NCBI GenBank assembly: GCA_937898375.1
Contig: CALEJX010000492.1
Location: 1-10,019, forward strand
From: an uncultured Ruminococcus sp.
GTDB lineage: Bacteria; Bacillota; Clostridia; Oscillospirales; Ruminococcaceae
Length of the DNA stretch: 10,019 bases
Direction: 5' to 3'
The notes under the pieces are model-generated. The model searched no databases. It was not told the origin of the DNA and was given only the letters and a program-made list of their open reading frames with translations. Below are positions 1-6,200 of this stretch, one piece after another. Made by a program: the position numbers and the translations under genes. How positions within the stretch are numbered: position 1 is the first letter of the stretch; each line of letters starts with the position of its first letter.

Positions 1-137
1 ATCAACTTGTTTTCGACAGGTTTACCTACATGAAAAATCAGTTTGATTTTTGTTATGCACAAGATAATCCTCACTATTATAGAGAGTTTTATTCTGTAAA
101 AGTTAAGTAATTCAAAATTGGCGTTTTCTTCTATCAT
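1..137 (-). CDS. Candidate immunity gene for the orphan tip, 3' end outside the window
   Basis: An open minus-strand frame starts at the ATG at 135-137 and runs without a stop off the left edge (45 codons visible, beginning MIEENANFELLNFYRIK). GAGAGG lies 4 nt upstream of the ATG as a possible Shine-Dalgarno site. It is the first same-strand start after the orphan Rhs tip, 88 nt past its stop, which is where an immunity gene is expected. The visible part is rich in Ile, Lys and Leu and matches no family I know. Against it, the same DNA is open codon for codon on the plus strand (3-110), the gap from the toxin is long for a toxin/immunity pair, and a hairpin lies in that gap. Only one of the two readings is likely real; I cannot decide from 137 bases. 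Confidence 0.35.
   Translation of the reverse strand, partial: MIEENANFELLNFYRIKLSIIVRIILCITKIKLIFHVGKPVENKL
3..110 (+). CDS. Possible C-terminal end of a convergent plus-strand gene
   Basis: A plus-strand frame is open from the left edge to a TAA at 108-110, giving 35 residues that include FDRFTYMKNQFDFCYAQDN. The composition (Asp, Asn, Gln, Tyr, Pro, His) looks like a soluble protein, but I recognise no family. If real, the gene converges on the orphan rhs cassette, and the hairpin at 150-183 lies about 40 nt from both stop codons, as expected for a shared bidirectional terminator. It competes with the antisense minus-strand reading of the same bases (1-137). G at codon position 1 slightly favours the plus strand; purine at position 1 slightly favours the minus strand. 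Confidence 0.35.
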   Translation, partial: QLVFDRFTYMKNQFDFCYAQDNPHYYREFYSVKVK

Positions 138-149
138 TAATCCTCTCAT

Positions 150-183
150 ACTGATTAAAATATTATTAACTATTTTAATCAGT
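150..183. terminator. A+T-rich perfect hairpin downstream of the orphan cassette
   Basis: Arms ACTGATTAAAATA (150-162) and TATTTTAATCAGT (171-183) are perfectly complementary over 13 bp around an 8-nt loop. It begins 42 nt past the orphan tip stop on the minus strand and 39 nt past the possible plus-strand stop at 110. The stem has few G:C pairs and neither side has a clean U tract, so a bidirectional terminator is a guess. It could instead affect translation of the minus-strand frame that starts at 137. Confidence 0.45.
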
Positions 184-225
184 TTAAAATTCCACATTCT
201 TTTTGACTGTTTCATCACAAAAATC

Positions 226-957
226 TCACTTTCTAAAGGGAACTTTAGTAATTAAACCAGCAGTCTTTCCTTTTCCAGCATGAACATAAACATCTACTAA
301 ATGATTCAAATTAGCGGCCGCCCTTGCTGTATGGTTACCATCAATAATTACGCCATTTTCAAAAACATCAATTACTTTAGCGACTTTTCCACTTTTAAGA
401 AGTGCTTCTTTTGATTCTACGCATGATTTAACTAATGTGCTTTGATTTCCAGAATATAGCGTTTTGGGATCGACACCATAAACAGGTTTATTGGGCTTAA
501 ATTTTGCTGCTGGGGTAAATGTTGTATGGCTACTACTTGCTTTTGCAATATTGTTTGCACGCACATTTGCTCCGATTTTACCGCCAGCTATTCCTCCAAT
601 CAAGCTTCCTACGGCAGCACCTGTTTCATACCTATATCCAAGAGACTCACTTATATATCCTCCAGCAAATGAACCTACACTGGAACCAATCATACTTGCA
701 CCCAGTGCTTGCATTCCAGGTACAAAACACAATGCAGTACCACCAACAATGTCTAAGCCCGCCGAAATCTGAGTCGCAAGTTTAGAATCGACACCTGCAG
801 CATCCATTATATTAGAAGCAAGCATAGATCCACCAGCAACTGCCAATCCTGCTCCTATTGTAGCACCAACACCAGTGGCACACAATCCAACGCCAACCGC
901 TGTTAAGGCAGCACTACCTGCAATCTTCAACCATTTAGGAATATGTCCACTCGGATC
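226..957 (-). other. Toxin tip of the orphan cassette
   Basis: Residues 256-498 of the orphan, from the Asp of DPSG to the stop. The first ~130 residues are Gly/Ala/Val-rich (three hydrophobic stretches near 266-300, 318-355 and 367-384), as in pretoxin or translocation segments of Gram-positive polymorphic toxins. A Ser/Thr/Pro/Lys linker (395-413) leads into a ~85-residue domain with alternating strand-like and helix-like stretches (KVIDVF, GVIIDGNHTARAA, LVDVYVH). ParB/Srx-fold domains include nucleases and NTP-using enzymes; assignment rests on the DGNH motif and its context. Confidence 0.6.
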
Positions 958-1722
958 AATTCCGAAAATAGGATTATTATGGCAGTATGTGCAAAGGTTC
1001 AAACTGAGGGGGTCGGTATTATCGCCTGTAAAACTATCCCTACTGATAAACCTACCAATCGTTGGATCATAGTATCTTGCTCTCAGGTAAACAGTTCCTG
1101 TTTCAGCATCATAATACTCGCCACAATAACGGAAAGCGTTTGTGTCTGAATCGTTGATGTTCTTCTCAACACCGAAAGCATCATACTTGTAGGTCTTAGT
1201 GATAGCACCTGTGCTGTCAACAAGATTCACAACATCACCGTGAGCATTCTGGATATAATAGGTATAGTCAGATTTTACTGCATTCTGGTATCTGTACTTA
1301 GCGGCAAGATTTGTTCCTCTGATGTAGCAGTCAGCTTCATAGTAGTCGCCATGATAAATATCTGCGATGATCTGCTGTGCAGCATCCCACACATGGTTGA
1401 TTCTCTGACCATTTACTGTCTTCTCGTATCTTAGCCCGTTGGTATTGTATTTGTAAGAAGAAGTATTATCACCATCGGTATATGCGATCAGCTGATTCAG
1501 ACCATCATAGGTGTAGTTCTCAGTTTTCTGAGGAGCTGTCTTTCTAATCTGATTACCATTGCTGTCATAAGTATATGTCGTTGTTTCTGTTAATGTAGGA
1601 TTCAGTAGGTCATTAGCGTTTTCGGATGTTTTGACTTCTCTCTGAAGGAGTGCGGTATAATTGCCATGTGCGTCGTTGTAACTGTACTCGGTAACGTAAT
1701 TTTCTGTACCTGTTACTGTCAT
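226..1722 (-). CDS. Orphan Rhs C-terminal cassette with a ParB-like toxin tip
   Basis: This is a displaced Rhs-CT module. Residues 1-233, counted from the ATG at 1722, are identical to residues 1638-1870 of the large rhs gene: end of the YD repeats and the core motif YLRARYYDP...GRFISRD. After FTG it diverges: 26 related residues up to the PxxxxDPxG-type motif at 251-259, a glycine-rich hydrophobic region (about 262-390), then a C-terminal domain (about 410-498) with IIDGNHTARAA at 459-469. That motif resembles the DG(N/H)HR signature of ParB/sulfiredoxin-fold domains used as polymorphic toxins. The frame is open further upstream to 2016 but has no ATG there, the ATG at 1722 has no Shine-Dalgarno sequence, and no promoter is evident, so it is probably a silent donor cassette rather than an expressed gene. 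Sure of the Rhs identity, moderately sure of the ParB-like reading. Confidence 0.85.
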   Translation of the reverse strand: MTVTGTENYVTEYSYNDAHGNYTALLQREVKTSENANDLLNPTLTETTTYTYDSNGNQIRKTAPQKTENYTYDGLNQLIAYTDGDNTSSYKYNTNGLRYEKTVNGQRINHVWDAAQQIIADIYHGDYYEADCYIRGTNLAAKYRYQNAVKSDYTYYIQNAHGDVVNLVDSTGAITKTYKYDAFGVEKNINDSDTNAFRYCGEYYDAETGTVYLRARYYDPTIGRFISRDSFTGDNTDPLSLNLCTYCHNNPIFGIDPSGHIPKWLKIAGSAALTAVGVGLCATGVGATIGAGLAVAGGSMLASNIMDAAGVDSKLATQISAGLDIVGGTALCFVPGMQALGASMIGSSVGSFAGGYISESLGYRYETGAAVGSLIGGIAGGKIGANVRANNIAKASSSHTTFTPAAKFKPNKPVYGVDPKTLYSGNQSTLVKSCVESKEALLKSGKVAKVIDVFENGVIIDGNHTARAAANLNHLVDVYVHAGKGKTAGLITKVPFRK

Positions 1723-1977
1723 CTGAGAACGATTATCATAGTCATCGTACTCATAAGAATAGGTATCAGTTGTATTATTTCCGACTGCTACACTTTCCTC
1801 TACAAGTCTCTTTAATGCATCATACTCATATGAGGTGGTTTCAACAACACCGTTCTCTGTTCTTGTCTTTGAAGCATCTGAGCCATCAAGGTAGTAGGTG
1901 TAATCATATGCAGAAACAAGTGTGTTGTTGGAGTAGTTCTCAATTCTTCGGATCTTATTTGATTTATTATAAGTGTA
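1025..1977. repeat. 953-bp direct repeat of the Rhs core, orphan copy
   Basis: Identical by eye to 3292-4244 at a constant offset of 2,267 bp; translations in three frames also agree. It encodes the last YD repeats and the hyperconserved Rhs core end, in the same reading frame as the main gene. Identity ends sharply at both sides: at 1978 the sequence becomes unrelated, and at 1024 it drops to diverged homology (about 40 of 54 bases over 971-1024). Such in-frame core homology lets an orphan tip recombine onto the full-length gene. Confidence 0.95.
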
Positions 1978-2078
1978 AGCAGTTGACCTTAAATTTATGT
2001 TCTTGAACTGTAGAATTTAACGAATCGTATCAAGAATCTACTACGAAAAGAAATAAATATTCCGACCAAGTTGTATCA
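1978..2078. other. Spacer between immunity gene and orphan cassette; no promoter seen
   Basis: These 101 bases separate the immunity gene stop from the start of core homology. On the minus strand the orphan frame extends into it as far as 2016, where an in-frame TAA lies just upstream, without any ATG, GTG or TTG. I find no convincing -35/-10 pair, Shine-Dalgarno site or strong hairpin. The translated spacer shows no likeness to the YD repeats that precede the repeat in the main gene, so the cassette starts abruptly at 1977. Confidence 0.6.
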
Positions 2079-2540
2079 TTAGTGAAAATCCCAATTGCTT
2101 CCCCCGTTTTTTCCTAAATTTCCGTATTTTATCATTAGTAAATGTCCGATTAAATTTACTATTAAAATCTTTAGTCCAAATAAGCACCAAATAATCAATA
2201 GTATTTTTTTAAATAATAGACTTAATAATGTTAAAAAGAAAATAAGTATGGACATAATGATATTAGTACGATATGCCAAAATGAAAATAATTATTATATT
2301 TCTAAATCTGGTATCTACCAATTTAATGTAGTTTTTTATTGATATTTTTAAATCCAATGTATTTTTTCTGACTAATTTTATTTGTCTGTTTGTTTTATTC
2401 CATTCAATTAAGTTGAAAATTGCAGATTTAAATATTAAATACCCTGTTATATAAGAATATAAACACGTTATTATTAACACTATCTGTGAGTTAGGCGTAG
2501 TGATCATGAAGCCATATACCAGTTTAAATATATACATCAT
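2079..2540 (-). CDS. Multi-pass membrane protein, likely immunity to the Rhs toxin tip
   Basis: Encodes 153 residues from ATG 2538-2540; a second in-frame ATG follows at once. It starts 9 nt after the rhs stop codon and has no visible Shine-Dalgarno site, which suggests translational coupling to rhs. Hydrophobic segments lie at about 18-37, 82-109 (possibly two passes) and 113-137, separated by a basic polar loop (46-80), so three or four membrane spans; the C-terminus (138-153) is polar. I recognise no Pfam family. Position directly behind a toxin tip and before an orphan tip is the standard place of a cognate immunity gene. The gene is far more A+T-rich than rhs, as is common for horizontally shuffled tip/immunity modules. 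A membrane immunity protein would fit a toxin that acts on or crosses the cytoplasmic membrane; that is inference. Confidence 0.75.
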   Translation of the reverse strand: MMYIFKLVYGFMITTPNSQIVLIITCLYSYITGYLIFKSAIFNLIEWNKTNRQIKLVRKNTLDLKISIKNYIKLVDTRFRNIIIIFILAYRTNIIMSILIFFLTLLSLLFKKILLIIWCLFGLKILIVNLIGHLLMIKYGNLGKNGGSNWDFH

Positions 2541-2549
2541 ATATCTTAA

Positions 2550-3224
2550 TCAATATTCGTTCGTTTTTTCAACTAGTATGTCCCTAGCTTTTTTTGTAGT
2601 GTTACAAGCAAAATTTGTTGAAAACATATACACACCAGTTCTGGCTAAACAATAATCACCTTTGGCTATTCCCTTCTTAGCAGACCTCCATAGATTAGTT
2701 CTTACTTGTTTTATCCACTGATTTTTAGCTCCCGAAAATTCGCTTGCGAAGGTTGATACGCCCTTAGCTATTCGACTTGAAAACGAAAGACTCTTGCCTC
2801 CTCTGAACCCCTTTGTCAGACGATGAACTGCTCGCTTATTTTCGCTTAAAACTGAATTCACTTTTGCCTTTGCACCAGGTCCACATAAAACGGCACTTAA
2901 ACCTGATAAGGCAACATCTGTAGCAAAACTCCACCCATTAAACTTTTCTTGTTTACCAGAAGCCATATCATTTAGTTGAGAAGCAATATTGTCTCCAGCT
3001 CCTAAAGCCACATTTCCTATCACCTGTCCAACAATTCCGAATCCAGAAGCTGCAAGCATTCCACCAGCAGCACCGATTGCGACACTTTTTAATGTGCCAT
3101 CCAGAAGTTCTTTTCCTCTTTTCCCTTCCATAGCGTTGCATACTATGGTTGTTCCTACATTTATCGCAGCTCCTACAACAGCACCTACTAACAACGTAGA
3201 TAAAACAAAATGCCCGTCAGAGTC
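2550..3224 (-). other. Toxin tip of the main Rhs protein, family not recognised
   Basis: Residues 1893-2116 follow the core end. A hydrophobic stretch (1898-1921) and a Gly/Ala-rich region (1937-1972) form a pretoxin-like segment, then WSFATDVALSGLSAVLCGPGA (1990-2010). The last ~105 residues are basic with a Trp/Arg/Lys-rich stretch (QWIKQVRTNLWRSAKKG, 2061-2077) and two Cys (2084, 2099). I see no HNH, ADP-ribosyltransferase, deaminase, metallopeptidase or RNase signature. The cleavage motif reads P-x4-D-S-D-G instead of P-x4-D-P-x-G. The adjacent membrane protein is the presumed immunity partner, so a membrane-directed activity is possible but unproven. Confidence 0.7.
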
Positions 3225-6200
3225 TGTTAAAAAGACAGGATTATTATGGCAATAAGTATAAAGATTCAAACTAAGCGGATCTTCATTCTTACCTGTAAAA
3301 CTATCCCTACTGATAAACCTACCAATCGTTGGATCATAGTATCTTGCTCTCAGGTAAACAGTTCCTGTTTCAGCATCATAATACTCGCCACAATAACGGA
3401 AAGCGTTTGTGTCTGAATCGTTGATGTTCTTCTCAACACCGAAAGCATCATACTTGTAGGTCTTAGTGATAGCACCTGTGCTGTCAACAAGATTCACAAC
3501 ATCACCGTGAGCATTCTGGATATAATAGGTATAGTCAGATTTTACTGCATTCTGGTATCTGTACTTAGCGGCAAGATTTGTTCCTCTGATGTAGCAGTCA
3601 GCTTCATAGTAGTCGCCATGATAAATATCTGCGATGATCTGCTGTGCAGCATCCCACACATGGTTGATTCTCTGACCATTTACTGTCTTCTCGTATCTTA
3701 GCCCGTTGGTATTGTATTTGTAAGAAGAAGTATTATCACCATCGGTATATGCGATCAGCTGATTCAGACCATCATAGGTGTAGTTCTCAGTTTTCTGAGG
3801 AGCTGTCTTTCTAATCTGATTACCATTGCTGTCATAAGTATATGTCGTTGTTTCTGTTAATGTAGGATTCAGTAGGTCATTAGCGTTTTCGGATGTTTTG
3901 ACTTCTCTCTGAAGGAGTGCGGTATAATTGCCATGTGCGTCGTTGTAACTGTACTCGGTAACGTAATTTTCTGTACCTGTTACTGTCATCTGAGAACGAT
4001 TATCATAGTCATCGTACTCATAAGAATAGGTATCAGTTGTATTATTTCCGACTGCTACACTTTCCTCTACAAGTCTCTTTAATGCATCATACTCATATGA
4101 GGTGGTTTCAACAACACCGTTCTCTGTTCTTGTCTTTGAAGCATCTGAGCCATCAAGGTAGTAGGTGTAATCATATGCAGAAACAAGTGTGTTGTTGGAG
4201 TAGTTCTCAATTCTTCGGATCTTATTTGATTTATTATAAGTGTAGTTTGAAACAACGCCATTTGCGAGAGTTTCGCTTGCCTTATTGCCGTTTGCATCGT
4301 ATGTATAGGAAACAGTCTGGTCACCGGATTCCTTAACATTAGAGATTCTCATCTCTGCATCATACTCATATGACTTGTAAGAGTACATGAGAAGATGATT
4401 GATACCAACGATTTCTCTTTCAGGATACTGGGATACGCCTACATAGAAGAAACCCCTGAAAGAAGAATAGTTGTTGCCTACTTCGTTTTCAGTATACTTT
4501 CTTCCAAGTGCATCATACTGATATGATGTAGTCAGCCCGTTGCTTGTAGTGCTTGTCACACGTCCCATACTGTCATAAGTATTGGATTTTGATACATTCT
4601 TAGAGGAATCCGTTGCTACTATGTTCGCAGTAAGAAGTCTGTTAAGAGCATCATAAGTATTTGTGGTAACGTTTCCATTTGCATCAGTAGAACTGATCAC
4701 ATTACCATTTAAGTCGTATGTTGTTGTACCGGAATCATATCCAGTTGCGTCATGAGTGTTTACAAGTCTTCCCCAAGCATCATATGTGTAAGAAGTGGTC
4801 ATGAAATCTGTATCAGATTCAGAATTCAGACCAGTATACATCATAGTTTCGATGCCTGCGTTATTGTAGAAATATTTTGTGATATTAATATCACTGTTCG
4901 TAGTGCCATCACTCAGCGTAATCTTAACAAGAAGCCCCTGTGCATTATACTGATTCTTCGTAAGGCTGTACTTTGGAGTTGAATCATTCTCTTCCTGAAT
5001 GGTCTGTTTAACCGAAGTCAGATTTCCGTTCTTATCATAGCCATTTTCTGTGATAGAGCAGTTATCAGAGCCATTGTTGTTTGTGTTGAAAGGTACATAG
5101 GTCTTTTCAAGCTTATTCAGCTTACCATACTCATACTTTGTAACATTGCCAAGAGCATCTGTCTGACGAGCAAGCTGTCCATCGGCATAGTATCTGCTTG
5201 TACGCTTGGTTTCGCCGTTCGTTTTTTCATATACGACATTATCTCTGAAATCGTTCAGTGTTTCAGCTAAAACCTGCTTATCAGCGGTAATATAGGTCTT
5301 CTTTGTGGATTTCAGACCTTTGTACCAATAATTCGTATAGCTGTTCAGAGCAGTATAGATCTCATAGTTATTGCCGACATACTCATAGCTTGTTTCGGTC
5401 AGAACCTGTCTTGTGCTGCCAGCGGATACCTGGAAATATGTAGCCTTCTCACGCTGGAGCCCGTCATACTCTGTAATGTTGATTGTTCCGTCAGGGTTTG
5501 TTTTCTTTGCAGCAAGACCATATGCGTTATAGGTGTATGAAGTGGTATTTCCTTCTGCATCAGTCTGCGTCTTAACAGATCCGTTCGGATAATAGGTATA
5601 AATCGTACCATGACTTCTGTCAGCAGAATAATTAGGAGTATACTCTGCTGTCTTCCGGCTTAATAAATCGAAATCTGTAATGGTAGTTGCTGAAACATTA
5701 CCTGTTCCGAAGTTACGTTCTTCAACAACATTATTGAACTTGTCGTAGCTAAACTCCTTAACAGAATACACATTGTTAGAAAGATCGTAGCTTGTTGACT
5801 CCTTTGAAACATGAAGCTGTGCATTATATTCATAATCAACAGTATTGACGATTGTGTTGCCATCTTTCAGAATCTTACTGCGTACAAGCCCCTTACCAAC
5901 ACCATCTGTATAATAATCGTACTCTGTAACATAGCCTTCTGGATCAGTTGTTCTGTGAATCAGACCGATCACGCCGCTTACATAGCTGTCGGCATAATAC
6001 TCATGACTTGTAATAGCATAGCTGCTTTCATTCGCAGCGAGATAAATGGCAGGATTAAAATCAGCAGCTCTTACAGCATCAATATCTGCCTGTGCAAGAG
6101 GATACAGACTTGTTCCCTGCTTCACCAGACGAGTTCCGTTATCTGCATATGCATAGATCTTTGCATAGCCCATTTCATCCACTTCTGCAATAACACTATT

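Noticed and set aside
1720..1722. ATG at 1722 as a genuine translation start for the orphan cassette
   Set aside because: It is an internal Met of the Rhs core (MTVTGTEN), no ribosome site precedes it, and the homologous frame is open well upstream; it is only the first ATG available.
2011..2040. Inverted repeat in the spacer before the orphan cassette
   Set aside because: TAGAATTT and AGAATCTA pair at only about six of eight positions with a 14-nt gap, too weak for a terminator or recombination site.
2989..3255. Plus-strand frame of 88 codons antisense to the toxin tip as an alternative gene
   Set aside because: Its Ala/Pro/Thr-rich product is the reverse of the Gly/Ala-rich pretoxin segment, and it lacks a ribosome site.
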